64,000 bases of DNA, taken from Holacanthus passer (Eukaryota; Chordata; Actinopteri; Pomacanthidae). The notes below the pieces were generated by a model that did not search any database, had not been told where the DNA came from, and was given only the letters and a program-made list of their open reading frames with translations. Positions 47,935-60,724 of this stretch are shown piece after piece. The position numbers were made by a program, and so were the translations under genes. Positions within the stretch are counted from its first letter, which is position 1, and every line of letters begins with the position of its first letter. Location: assembly GCA_025331565.1 (NCBI GenBank), contig JAFREQ010000012.1:11522501-11586500 (forward strand), in the 5' to 3' direction.

Positions 47935-50195
47935 ATGGGTATGTATTGCACGATCATTTTTTCATTCAACCAATCTCACCAATCAAATCTGTATTTACAT
48001 AGATAGTGTGCGATGTTAGCTTCTGCGTTCAAGCTAGCTAGCTAAGGCTAACGTAGAAATAGCTAGCTCTTCGTAACTAGTAGTAATTTTTACTGTATGT
48101 ATTCTTGTAAAAAAGTAAGAGTATACATTTTTGATCATACTCTGAATGTAGAGTGTTCTGTTAATTGAATATTGTGTGCTGCTAAGGTGGGTTGTTTAGC
48201 TTGATGCTAACAGCAGTTTGTCGGAAACGTTTCTGGACGTACACTGACGTGGCGTTACATTAAACAGAGTTCACTGTTTTAACTGGACCTTTTAAGTTGA
48301 CGATGTTATAACTTAGATGATAATGTAATGCAGCAGAAAGTCTTGCTTGCTCTCACAGTCTGCAGACAAACGTCTTTGGTTGATCTTTATTAGCTGAAAT
48401 GAACCTGGTTAACAGTTAATGTTAAACATCTGCAGGGTTCGTCCTGTTTCACCCAAAATAAGTGTGTTGATAATAAATGTCTTCATTTCTGATGGGGTCA
48501 AGTAGATGAAACCTCCAATTCAGTTACAGCTGAAGTGTCCTGTCTTTTCAGTTGTTTTACTGCACCATACTATTCAATCAATGTCAAGACTTAGTTTTCT
48601 TCTCCTGTGTGAATGAATTTGAATTGCATCTGTAGTTGAAAGGCATCACACAATAAAACTGTTTTTCTTGGCCTTGCAGCAGTGAACACAGGCACCTCTC
48701 TTGTCCTGTCCAGCCTGCTGTCTGTGCTGGTGTTTGCTGGGATGCAGATGTTCAGTAAGCAGCTGGGATCTACTGAGTGGCTCACCATCCTGGGAGGTTT
48801 CCTGGGCTCAGTCCTCTTCATCTGCTCCCTCACTGTATCCTGTTTGTGACAGCATGGATTGAACTGCTTCAATTGCTTATTGTTGAACTACAAGATCATT
48901 TAGTATTTCATGCATTGTTTAAAATAGCTCTTTGTTCACGAACATCTGTTGCTGTTGTTGTCTTATGCATACACATTTTCTGATTTGTTTGATTAACCTG
49001 GTTTCTTGGGTAAATGTACACTTCTGTGGAGTGTTCCACCTTAACTTTATTTGCAGGCATTTAATAATCTGGAAAACCTGATTTTTGGGAAGGGATTCCA
49101 AGCCAAGATATTCCCAGAGAGTAAGTGGTGACTGCACTGAAATCTAATTCATGCAGTTTACATTGTGCCTTTTTTGCCTACATGTTGTTTAGCCTCATTT
49201 TTCTCCTATGCTTTGCTGAATCAAGCATCAGCTCATCTTTCACTGAAACCTCAGCATTCTTGATTAAAGCATATCCAAACATATCGCATATCCAGCATGC
49301 CAGGATTTCCTAATACAGGGTTTGTACAAGTACAAGTCTGTTTGTACAAGTATTTAAGTCTGGAAAATGCTTAATTTTAACTTAATTTAATGTTTTCAAG
49401 GTTAGTAATATACTTGAATTCAAATATACTCCTTGAAAAAGGTTGATTTTAGTGTAATCTGGTGTTTCATCTACACAATCACTCATGTAAACTTGGTGTC
49501 TCCTGGTGTTGAAATTAGCAAGAATTCATTAATCATAAGCAAAACATACCATCAAAGTTAATATGAACAAAGTGACAATATACATTCTGAAATTCTGAAA
49601 ACCTAATTTTTGCAGTTGCATTTATAGTCATTTAGATGTGATGATATAGGCTTTGAGAGTCTGTAAATTTTCAGTTTAGGTACGTTGAAAGTGCTTGAAA
49701 AGTGCTTTTGCTCTTAAACTTGTTTGGACCCTGCTAATAGGAGATAACCCTTTTAATACACGGTTGATCAGTGATTTATATACAAGCAATATGTACACTT
49801 GATCTTGATTAGCCCACACTATCAGTGTTTTGATATATCATTCAGGTTCTGCTCCTCACTTTTTATTATTATTCATCCTCTCAACTTCCAGTTCTGTTGT
49901 GCCTGTGCCTCTCACTGTTTGCCTCTGGTCTGGTACACCGTGTCTGTGTCACCACATGGTATGTGACCTCTGCAGATCACAAATACATATTCAACTTAAT
50001 ACAACCCAGCTAAAAGTGTTCTCTATATGTATTTTTTTTTTTATTCCTTCACTTTGCCTTTCTTTCTGTTCCAGCCTGATATTCTCCCTCTTCGCACTGT
50101 ACTACATCAACAAAGTATCTGCCGCTCTCTACCAAGCAGCTGTTCCTGCAGTAACACCAGCCAAGGCTGCCAGCAAGGGTAAAAGGAAAAACTGA
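47935..50195 (+). CDS. krtcap2: KRTCAP2, oligosaccharyltransferase subunit
   Basis: The five coding exons are 47935-47938 (only ATG plus one base), 48680-48834, 49057-49120, 49892-49958 and 50075-50195. They join to 136 residues, the same length as the human protein. The protein is a small membrane protein with about four hydrophobic segments. Conserved stretches are [52 protein letters not shown] and [14 protein letters not shown], and the tail is lysine-rich (KGKRKN). KRTCAP2 belongs to the STT3A form of the oligosaccharyltransferase and helps dock it to the ER translocon for co-translational N-glycosylation. The start is set by the splice phase from the 4-nt first exon. A NAGNAG acceptor at exon 2 could give a protein one residue shorter. 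ATTAAA at 50588-50593 is a likely polyadenylation signal. Confidence 0.95.
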
Positions 50196-50595
50196 TGAAT
50201 CTGTTTGATCCCACTTGCATCCAGTTAATCAGTCAATATTAACCAGTGCTGATGGCCAGTGAAACACAGCAGTTACGTATTCTGTCACAATGTTTTCTGA
50301 AAGCCAGAAACCTTTGGTGTATTTCTACAGCTTCACAAATTTGCTTTGGGAATATGGGAAAGTGATGATCGGTTCTATGACTGCACATTTGTAACCATTA
50401 TAACAACAACAAACGTTTTTTTACAGTGATATTGAATTTGAATCATGGAGAAATGTTCTACATTCCATTTATAACATTTTCTTCAGCACTCTTTTTACAC
50501 TGGTTGCACAGAGATTTATACATCCCATCAGGCTATTTGTGTATTCATCAGCACTTCAAGTTGCTTTTTTGTTAAATTCATTTTGTAATTAAACT

Positions 50596-51655
50596 CTGTA
50601 AAACACTTTGAATGTCTTCTTTATTCCGTCAAGCCAGTGTTATTCAGTTTGCACATGTCAGTCTATTTTTTTCAGGTAGGTGTGGTATCCTAAAATTAAG
50701 AGCTGATGGTTTAGGAAGAGGCAGGAGAGGAAAAGAAACCAAAGTATGTTTCTCTTCCTCTTCCACCAACTGTGGTTAAAATGCCTCTGACAAAGTGACT
50801 AAATCATAGCTGCTTTGTGGTCATCAGAAATAGACTGGTTGTGGACTATCCCAGGGACGAAGCCTTATTAGGATAAATAGATTTGGAGCGAATATGTATC
50901 TGAAACATATAATTGGAATGCACTCAGCATATATTTTAGTCTTGTGAATGGGGTTCCCTTGAGCAAGGCTTAAATCAGTTCTAGTAAAAACAGTTGTAGT
51001 GAAGCTGCTCAGTGGCCAACAGATCAAACTGTGGTTGTATTGGCAAGCTTCCAGCTGTGACAGTGTGAACAGGGCGTTCCCGGTGAAACTTCCTTAGATA
51101 CATAAAGATGTTTATTATGGCGTAACTACCTACATTGTTTTAATCAGTTTATAGTAGTAGTGTTAAATCAATTTCTTGTGAGTTGACTGAAATCAGAGAA
51201 GGCCTGGAAAAATGTGAAGTCATAAATTGTGTAATATAATTGTATAGTTGGTTTTCAGACCCAAAGCTGTGGTAGAGGAGTGGATCAGAAGAAGCCACCA
51301 GAGCCTGAAAGACTAATATGTTACCAAAAGACCTTGACTCATGCAACCTAGGCCCAGGCTTGCCCAAAGCCAGCATGCCCCAAGTGTCACAGTGCTGCTC
51401 TTTGTCTGTGCTGTTGCAACTTTGATGATTTGATTATGATTCATATTAGAACAACAGCATATCTAGACATGGAGTTTGGAGCTGGGTATTTCTGTCCAGA
51501 TATGACATCATGCTCAAACTCTAAAGAAAAATATCTTTGAATATTGGTATTGAAATAAAGTGTCATATTTGAAAGCTTCATCTCTATCAGTTGAGTTTTA
51601 GGGGACAAAATGTGCAGGGATGGTATTCGCACATGGCTTTTTTCCACCCTCTCTC
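50596..51655. other. Spacer between krtcap2 and the S100 genes
   Basis: AT-rich, with no exon supported. Frames of up to 75 codons have no recognisable content. Confidence 0.55.
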
Positions 51656-51699
51656 TCTGATTCTGCCTCTATATCCCTCCCTCTCCCTCCCATCTTAGT

Positions 51700-51802
51700 G
51701 GGCGTCGCCTGGCTGACTATAAATGCTTGAACAAACCTTCAGTGGGACCCTGCACTCTTCACTGATCTTCTCAAACCACAGGTCCTGCCTCTTTGTGTCC
51801 TG
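51700..51802 (+). promoter_or_regulatory. S100 gene 1: TATA promoter and noncoding exon 1
   Basis: A TATA box (CTATAAAT) lies at 51717-51724. An untranslated exon probably starts about 30 bases downstream and ends at 51802 before a good donor (GTAAGTCC). A noncoding first exon followed by two coding exons is the standard S100 gene plan. A pyrimidine-rich stretch precedes the TATA box. Confidence 0.65.
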
Positions 51803-52306
51803 GTAAGTCCATTCAAATTATTTGAACCCTTCTCTGTTTCCACTGTTGTCTGGAGCACTTTTCTAAGTTGTATGAGTTTAGACAGGAAACTGATCATTTA
51901 TAATGAAGAGTTTGGGGCATGTGTGCTACTTGCAAAAGCAGCTATTTTCTCAGTTGAAGTTTAAGTCTGTGGTCAACATGGTTGCTTGGGTGGGCTTGGG
52001 CGTTGTCGGTGCATTACGCATGCCTTTCCACCTCTGACAAGTAGAGGCTGGTCCTCAGTCTGTTATTTTTCCGTTATGTTCCTGAACTCTCCTTTGTCTT
52101 TTACATCTGTACTCCTTGTTATTTGAAACCCACCCTGAGAAGGGTACGTGGAAGGGAAAGGCAGAGGGAGAGTGGGAGCCTTGAGATAACAATTTTAGTA
52201 TATGTGCCAAAATTGTGTAAGAGTGAAAGAATTTGCTTTGAGTGCCAGTAAAACCCACACCCATATCCTGATTTAACAGTATGTTAGTTTTGGATGAAGT
52301 GGGCCC

Positions 52307-52771
52307 CAGTGGTGGAAAAAGTTCTCACATCTTTTGCTGAAATAAAAGTAGCAATGCCACAATGAAACAATGAACAGAAATACTCTATTATGGATACAAG
52401 TCCTGCAACTGCATTCAAAACTTAAAAGTACCAGCATCAAAATAAGAGTGAAAGTACTCATTATGCAGAATGGTCCATATCAGAATAACAGGCTTATGTA
52501 TTAAACTAATAATTGCTATTTATTGATTGATTGATGTACATTACTGATCATTACAGCACATTATATTTTTACACTAATCAGATTCCGCAAAGTAACTAAA
52601 GGTATCAAATACACGTGTAATAGAGTAAAAAGTGGTGGAGTAGAAGTATAAAGTAACATAAAATGGGAATACACTCAAGGAAAGTACAAGTACCTCAAAA
52701 TTGTACTTAATTACAGTACTTGAATAAAGTACTGTACTGTTAAGTACTGTATTGAGCACTTCCCACCCCTG
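52307..52771 (+). mobile_element. Non-autonomous hAT-type element in S100 gene 1 intron 1
   Basis: The left end CAGTGGTGGAAAAAGTT and the right end (reverse complement CAGGGGTGGGAAGTGCTC) form imperfect inverted repeats. The interior has ACTT/AAGTA-rich phrases such as GTACTTGAATAAAGTACTG. A related, more decayed copy in the opposite orientation is at 10225-10680. No clear 8-bp target duplication is visible, and there is no transposase. Confidence 0.65.
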
Positions 52772-53143
52772 AGTAGCCTACTGCTTCATGGCAGCCTTGT
52801 CCTTGTATTTAAGTTAACATGACAATGCCCCAATGTCCATTAAAGGTTTAAGTTACACATTTTACAGAAGTAAAGGTTAAAAAGTAATATATATTACCAT
52901 TCTCCAGTTAATTCACGTGTTAATATCTAAAGTAGGGTGTGGTAAGTGGTCCAGCAGCAGATAGAGATCTAAGCCTGTTTGTTAGATGAAACCATAGCAG
53001 AGCATGACTCTTAATGCTTGTCGGTATGTAAATATTATTCTGTGCAACAGCTGTCAGATGAGTATAGTGAAGAAGAAAGAATGTTTCCTGTGAAATTTAT
53101 ACCCAGACTTGTCTTTCCTCCTTTCAGCACCTGCTTTGCAGCC

Positions 53144-53582
53144 ATGACTGAGTTGGAGAAATGCATGGAGTCCCTGATTGTCATCTTCCACCGCTATGCC
53201 GATGAAGACGGTGATGGAAGGACCTTAAGCAAGAAGGAACTGAAGAAACTAGTTGAGAATGAGTTACCCGGCTTCCTGAAGGTGACAATCTTCTATCTTC
53301 TATCAGATCTAATCTCTATCCTCATGTATATGTGTATATGTATGTACCATCAACCAATTGCTCTTAATACTATCACTGCAGCTTTGAACCCTGACCTTGT
53401 CTCTTTCGTTAATGCTCTTTCAGGCCCAGAAGAACCCTAAAATTGTGGACTCCATCCTTAAAGATTTGGACCAAAGCAGAGATGATAAGTTGGACTTTGA
53501 AGAGTTTCTTCCCCTCGTCACTGGCCTCTCGATGGCCTGTGAGAAGTGTTACATGCTCCATGAAAAGAAGGGCAAGAAGTGA
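53144..53582 (+). CDS. S100 calcium-binding protein (gene 1)
   Basis: The coding exons are 53144-53281 and 53424-53582, joined in phase 0 to 98 residues. The gene has the classic S100 plan: an N-terminal EF-hand of the long S100 type (YADEDGDGRTLSKKE, residues about 18-32), a hinge, and a canonical C-terminal EF-hand (DQSRDDKLDFEE, positions 1, 3, 5, 9 and 12 suitable for calcium). The tail is Lys-rich (HEKKGKK). The N-terminal loop is unusually acidic for an S100 pseudo-EF-hand. S100 proteins are dimeric calcium sensors of the cytosol. I cannot assign the paralogue; S100A11-like or a fish-specific member are both possible. Exon 2 starts at 53128 after CTTTCAG. Polyadenylation signal AATAAA is at 53665-53670. 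Confidence 0.92.
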
Positions 53583-53670
53583 TGGGAAAATATTAGGGAA
53601 AAAATAATGATGTTGATTTTTTTAGAGTAAGAGAATTTTGTAGCATAAATGTGTCAGATACACAAATAAA

Positions 53671-56600
53671 AACTACCTTTGACAAGATTTCACCTTCTGC
53701 TTGTCTCATTTCTCTTTACTACGTTGGATACATCCTTTCTTTGAGTTGGCACAGAGTGTATAGTTTTATATGCTGTTTGCCATCTATTTATTGTACACAG
53801 GGAACCATTATAGTCAAGAAGAGTTCTGCCAATGCCAGAAAATACCTCAGAAAGTAGTGAGAATATTATTCACATCTGAAACACATCATTTCACCCATAA
53901 ATACTCCTTGAATGCTCGATTGAGGCGGCAGTTTTATACAGTATGTAAATGGTTCAATATGGGAATGTGCTGGATTCTGATGAAACCTGGGTGCAGCACA
54001 CATGCCTGTATGTCATGAGTTCATGAGTTAGGGGTTAGGCTTCTGCCAAATAAACATGCTTATACAAGATTTGGTGTGGATTGAAGGTTTATGGTTTTTG
54101 GAGACAGTGATGTTTCTCCAGTTTGGATAACACATTGTTCATTCTCCTGTGTTTTCAACTTACATGCACTGTTATCTCACGAAGCACCGGCAGGATTTTA
54201 ATTCCAAGTATGAACATCACTGAAGGGACTTAACACCACAACCAACTAATATGGAATTCCAAAGATGGTGGCAGGAAAAAAGTAATGTATATGAAGTAGT
54301 TAAAAACAAGGTTAAAGTGCTACCAAAAGACTGTGCAGAGCAATAGGTGGCAGACTAATAATGAATCACCAAGTGCATTTTGATAAGGCAGAGAGACGGA
54401 GAACGTGTAATATAAGGAAGATATTAAGAGACAGCAAGTGACTCCAGGTTTTTAATGTTTAAGGAAAGATTATTTCAAATGGGCAGTGATTGCAAAAGCC
54501 CTGTCTGACCTTTCAGCCTGATTCTTGGAATAGTTGGCATTGACCAGCAGAGAGAACATGCTGTGAAAAGGGGACACACAAACTCTAAAAAAAAAACATG
54601 GAAGAGGGAAATAAATATACCTATAATGCTGTAAAAGCGAATTGAGTGGCCAATTCAGCCAAAGGGTGTGTGACTTGTAATAGTAAAAAAAAAAAAGCAC
54701 AGGTGTTACTATTATTACTATTGTTCTGTCCCACTAAGCCATGACAGTGTGACCAGAGAAGTGCAAGTATGAAATCGAAGCAGCTAAATGAAATTCAGCC
54801 ATCATAAGTTATATCATTCATACCTGTGCTTTTCCTGCTGTGACAAGTCAAAATATAAGTCATCAAACATGCCGTCTATCATTTCTGTCAGATGCACAGT
54901 GCAGAATGTGTGGTGGGGTTGCAAGGTTTGAAAAAAGCTGCAAATGTGTGTTATCTGTATGAAAATTCAAAGGATACTTGCAGCGACTGAATCAATGACC
55001 AAGGAACTCATGCAGGATGATAGAATAGTTGGTGCGCCACAGGTCAGCTGGTGAGGAAATGAAATTGTCAGTGACAACATTTCCTGTTTTACAAACAACA
55101 TCAGGGGCAATCCCAGTTACAAGCTACCGACTCACTGCTGAAGCCTGTAAAGAAAGCAGTGTGGAGCAAGTTGATCATCTGAATGACAGATGGCACATCC
55201 AGCGTGATCTTATCATTTAAACAACATTGGCTGTTTTTTATTAAACATAGGCATTTTCCCCCAAATAGTGATTGCCATAGGTTTAGTAAGTATTTTGGGG
55301 GGATTTTGAAAATGAAAAGTGGTTTGGATCCCACAAAAAACAATGATAGCAAAATCAAAAAGATAGTTACGCCTAAATGTACTTTTTGGGGCGGGGCCGG
55401 TCCCTGCCAACATGTCAGTCTTTCATAAGCGCTGAGGTGATGTGTTGTCTTTAATTCACCACTAGGTGTCACTAAACTCTTAAAAACCATACAGACAGTG
55501 TAGTGGTTCACCCTGGCTTACTCTTTACTGAGTGAGGGAAGACACAGTCGCTGTTTCATAAAAGCAAAGTTTGCAGTGTGGGTGTGTTAGGCCAGATTTT
55601 AACACAGAAATACAAAATGAACACTGCGTCCCGACAAAGAAGATCAGTTGAATGGAGGTTATACATGAAAAACACTGCATTATAGAATGTGGTTTGGTGT
55701 GGATGCAGTAATGTCAGTGTTCACCAAGACAAAGTGTCTGAGAATGATATAACCTGTTGTTCATAATGTTGCAGGAGCCACGATGAACGCATTATACATT
55801 CATCTTAGCATGTTCACAAACAGCCCTCACTGTATCATGGGCAGTATTCTGCACTTCACTGCTTTTTTTTCCTTTTTTTTTAATGACGAGGAAATTCCCT
55901 TCATTCCAATGTGATTTCGTTGTGTGGCTTTTATGTGAAGAAGTTGTTTACCACTTTTTGGCAGTTGTCAGACAGGATTACTTTCTTTTACATTCCGGTG
56001 GATTATACTGATTATGAAGAGAAAACAGCCACAGCAGCAATGCAGTTGTTAAGAGTACATTAGAAAATACATCAAATGTCTTTCAAAAACTGTCCTTAAA
56101 ACATTTGCTTCCAAGACTGAATGGTGATATTGTTCAAATCTTTTTCTATGTATTTGTAACTTTTTCTTATAGTGTTCACGTTCATGGTGCAGACTTAACA
56201 CTGCAGAGATATACAACCTCTCCAGCGGTGAAACTGTAACTCATGCCTCAGCCAGCAGAGTGTGGACAGATGAACGTTTTTGTAATTAACACCACATGAT
56301 CCTCCGTCTCTTTTTTCTTTTCCTCCCCTGCAAGGAGAATCTGATAGTATTCAATAAGTGAAAGTAATATGGCCAAAGTGAAGAACAGTTTGAACTGACC
56401 TATAAAAGGGACTTGGCAGGGGGCGAGAGAGGGGAAGAGAAGAAAATGCTGCCTTTCTGCTGCCTTGGAACAGACGAGTGGAAAATGGGGGTGAAGTTAC
56501 ATAAGAGTTGAGCTGGATGAATGGAAGAGCCTTACGTCAGAATTAAACATGTTCAAACACACAGTCGAGAAACTCACACTGGCGTATTTTGAGACACTCA

Positions 56601-57023
56601 TCCAGCAGGCTTTTAACCACTGCTCATTTTATTTAGTTCAGTTAACATAAAGAGGGACATTTACAGATAAAGCATTGTGATCCTTGATGATGGCAGAAGT
56701 ACATGTAACTATTCAGCAACCAGAGACCAAGTTAAAAGCATGAACTCGACGGTAACTTTGTTCCAATCCTGCTAAACTATAAAACACAAGTTTAAAAATG
56801 AAACTCTTGGCTTGAACATTTCTTTACTTCTTAGCTGTTCAAAAGTTTTAAAGTTAAAAAAACGCTTTTAACATTGATGATGAACATATTTGCAAAACTT
56901 CATAGGAGTTGCAAATAGGAACCTAAATATAACTATATATTAATACAGAACATTCACAAAACTCTAGGGCAAACAGGACAGGGCAGACATACATGCAGAC
57001 ATAGAGACGAATAACTCATGAAC

Positions 57024-57068
<45 letters not shown>

Positions 57069-57436
57069 CTATGACCTAAACATTTTGGGCTGGGATGAAA
57101 CCCACTCACTGTAATTTTCCATATACTGTGACATGTTTTCTCCAGCAGCTCCTCAATGACTAGAACATACCTCGCCTTAGATGACCTAGACAGCAACACA
57201 CACACAGACACACACACACACACAAAGTGCAACCATTTGCTCTACACAACACATGAACATAAACATTGTCTTTAGTTAATAATTTCTTTAGCATGGTACA
57301 GATCTTTTGAAGCTAGCTTGGGTGGAATATGGTGCATTCCCCAGACATGAATCACTGCTAGTCTTTGGGTCTGTGGTTGTATTCATGCCGGTGTGTGTGA
57401 GTGTGTGTGTTTCTGACAGTTCGTGTGCACACTTTA
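53671..57436. other. Spacer between S100 genes 1 and 2
   Basis: No further S100 exon or other gene is supported on either strand. A CA run lies at 57027-57067. Open frames are short and lack domains. Confidence 0.55.
57027..57067. repeat. CA microsatellite
   Basis: Uninterrupted CA run of about 40 bases. Confidence 0.95.
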
Positions 57437-57527
57437 ATAAGAAGTGTTCCCCTCAGTCTGACAGCAGTCTCACCTGGAGCAGCTGGTGACACAGATCTCT
57501 CTCCACTTGGTGAACGTGAACTCTGAG
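57437..57527 (+). promoter_or_regulatory. S100 gene 2: probable noncoding exon 1 and core promoter
   Basis: A weak TATA-like ACTTTAATAAG is followed by CCCCTCAGTCTGACAGCAG and a donor (CTCTGAG then GTGAGTAC) at 57527/57528. This exon is strongly similar to the start of the inverted S100 locus (61188-61082, minus strand): 27 of 29 bases match over the block beginning CCCCTCAGTCTGACA. That conservation supports it as a real transcribed exon. Confidence 0.6.
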
Positions 57528-57890
57528 GTGAGTACTGATGAAAAGCAAGAATTAGAATGTTTAATTTAGATGCTGAGCATGAAATATGACATTATTTACT
57601 AAAACATAAGAGTGATTTCATGGTGTTTATCAAAGCTTTATTCTCTGAGCATTTGTCAACCACTTTGCAGTGTTGATGTTAAACTTCTGACTTTTAAATC
57701 TTATGCTCATTTCCATAACCATTATTCTTACAACATGTGTTTCTAATGGACTACTGCTAAGACACTTCATAAACTCTGACAGGATAGTGTCTGCAAAGTA
57801 TTTTCTGTTCACCCAGTATGTTTTAAAGCTATTTCCTCTCTGTTAATTACTGAGAATTGATGACAAAAATCTTTCTCTCCAGCTACAGCC

Positions 57891-58332
57891 ATGGCTCGTC
57901 TGGATGGCGTCATTACAAACATTGTGGACGTATTTATGGAGTATGCTGAAAATGAGGGCAAGAAAAGTCAGTTAAGCAAAGGCGAGTTGAAGAACCTCTT
58001 TGAGAAAGAAATACAAAGTCAGGAATTAAAAGTAAGGCACTCAAAACACTCATGATATGCACATCTATTTATAAAAGATAAATTATCCTGCTTCTTCAGA
58101 TGTGCTTTTGTGCATTTAATGCTGTTATTTAACTATTCTTCAGAGTAAAATAGGTGCAGATGACATTGAGGAGGCCATGGAGATGCTGGATAAAAATCAC
58201 GATGGTGAGGTCAACTTCCGAGAGTTTTGCCGATGTGTGTCCGCCCTGGCCAAGTCCTACTACCAACAGAAGACAGGCAAGGGTTCCAAGAAAGACAAAG
58301 GCAAAGGGCAAGAAGGTGAACAAGAAGATTAA
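57891..58332 (+). CDS. S100 calcium-binding protein with charged tail (gene 2)
   Basis: The coding exons are 57891-58031 and 58144-58332, joined in phase 0 to 109 residues. The N-terminal half (MARLDGVITNIVDVFMEYAE) leads into a pseudo-EF-hand (ENEGKKSQLSKGEL). The C-terminal EF-hand is canonical (DKNHDGEVNFRE). After the usual S100 end there is a strongly charged extension (KTGKGSKKDKGKG, then QEGEQED), making the protein longer than most S100s (about 90-100). The start follows the exon 2 acceptor CTCTCCAG by nine bases. Polyadenylation signal AATAAA is at 58555-58560. The paralogue name is not assigned. Its nearest relative in the window is the broken inverted locus at 60725-61190. Confidence 0.9.
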
Positions 58333-58560
58333 CCACAACCCTTAAAATGTTTGTGGCACCATCATTTATTTGAATACGCTTTATACATGTGACATATACA
58401 GTATGTGTATGTCATATGTGACACTGCTGATCTTGAACACAGCTCCAGCCTGTGATTTGTGTTAACATGCATGCAATATGTAATAGGCGATGTCTTTATA
58501 TTGCTGTAAACTCTCTGTCTCTGTCAAAGCGCTTTCCATTCAACATTTACTGAAAATAAA

Positions 58561-60590
58561 TATCTATGCAATCTGATTTGTCGTGAGCGTCCTCGTCTGT
58601 CCGTGGCTGCTGGGTATTGGGTGTCTTTGCTGAGGAAGGAAACAAGCATGGGCTCATCAAACATTCAGCAGACATCGCTTGCTACGTCCTCCTGTGCATA
58701 TCACTGTCAGTGCTTCCTCAATGGAAACGTCTGGTCTGTTCTTTCCGAAACCGACTGAAGTCCCCCACAGGTTGAAACTTTGACTCATATCAGATATTTG
58801 TCATGTCATAAAACTCATTGAAATCTCTCATCTCTTGTTTCTCTTCTTCAATGTGTTTGTGTCAAATCACATGAATCAAACTATATAAGCTTCTAAACTA
58901 AGATTTTATTTATTTTATTGTAAAAAAAAAAAACCCTCAATCAGAATAACTTTATGTTTATATTTCTTCATATATCATCATACTAATGTTATTAAACTCT
59001 TTGATAGGATTGTTTCTTGGTTTGCTGTTGCTCAATAATCCCTTCAGGAGCTTGAATAGCACATTTTCTCTGCTCAGGACAACTTAAGTGCAAACAGTGA
59101 GAATGTGCCCACTTTTAATCAAAACGTTTATACTCAAATTTCTATAATTGATTTGGCATCCTTTCCTTTCAGTTGGATCTGTCATCGGCTCCTTGAAGTG
59201 TTAACTCCCTTACAACGAGTACAGTTCCAGTCGGTCTAAGAAACAAACACACCTTTCTGTTGGTTCTTGTTTGCCCAGCGCTTAAAGTGGCTCCTGTGAG
59301 AAAACAGCCTTGCAGTCAGAGCGAGTAACACCGGTTTATTATTGGTGTTGTGTAAGAAAGTTCAACAGCCTGAAGCGGCACACATGACAAAAGGACCGAT
59401 GTTTTTTTCTGTTTGTTTTGTTGCAGGATTGACAACAAAGAGTTAACAATTGCATGTTCATTTATTTTCTGATTTCACATCTAGACGTTTCTTATTTACA
59501 TATGTAATTGTGGTAAAAGTAAATCAACCTTAAGGTCATGACAGATGTTTTAGTTATACAATCCAGTGTATACGTGTACACTGCAAAGAACAGCTTCTCA
59601 ACCTGAGCACAACGTTTGTGTTTGGAAGCTTTGAATAGTCACAGTATTCACTAATTCATTGATGTTAAATTTCCACTTTGTGCCCTCGCCACTGCCTAAA
59701 TCATCACAGCCATTGCTCGACCATGTGTTATATACTGCACTGAGTTCTCTCTACTGTCTGACAGGTGGAGCAAGTGTATTAAAATACTGTATATCTCTGA
59801 GAGGTCTACCATAACACTGTTGACCTTACAAGCACATCATGTTCTCTAATGTTCTGTAAGTGAGTTTTAATGTGCTCCTTGAAATGTAGGGTGTCTCTAT
59901 GAACTTAAACTCCCTTTCAGATACAGCATGCTTAACATATTTTGTCATAACTTTATGTGTGGTAGCAAAGCTATTAAAATATAATGAGTCCTAAAATACA
60001 AAGGCGTGTAGACACAAGCAAATGAAGTGTATGCATGTTTCAACAGTGTAAGCCTTTTGAAGTATTCTTGTATCCTGTCCTCCAGAAAAAGAAAAAAAAT
60101 AATCATGATTAAAAAAAAATGTTCATGGTGAGTCAAAATGATAATATGAAAAGTCTGACCAGCTCATAATTTTGACTTTCCATTCACATGTTTCATTTCA
60201 TTGTACCGTCTTTTTGAATGGGATTCCATGATTCTTCTTTATGGACCAGACATTCAAGAGAAGCTCCAACATTTTGACACGTTCCATTTCCTGTCTTCCC
60301 CCTATTTCTGGTCTTTGTGCGAAACTGAAGCACGTCACAAACATGATAAAATGTATTGATTTTCTTATCAAAATTCTGCAAATGAGCTTTGGAGTATGAA
60401 ATCCTGCAGACTTGGCTTTTCTATCTGCTGAATGTCACCTCCAAGATGACTAATACAGATGTCGGTGTGATCACTTCTACCTTAACAAGATTATAGAGAC
60501 GAATAGATTGTCTCCCCTCCTTCGTCTTTTTTGTTCCCAGCTGTGTGTGTGCATGAAAAGACAAAGAAGACCACATCAAAATCAGCTGCA
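58561..60590. other. Spacer between S100 gene 2 and the inverted S100 locus
   Basis: AT-rich, with no exon or recognisable repeat boundary that I can support. Confidence 0.55.
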
Positions 60591-60724
60591 GAGTTTTTTA
60601 TTTTTTCTCAGCCAGTATTGAATGGACAGTTCTTTGACAATCAACTTTCAAACTCAAATAAAATGGAAGCAGTGTCACATTTTGATAAGTCTGATGAATT
60701 TTGAAGGATTGATGAATCTTCTGT

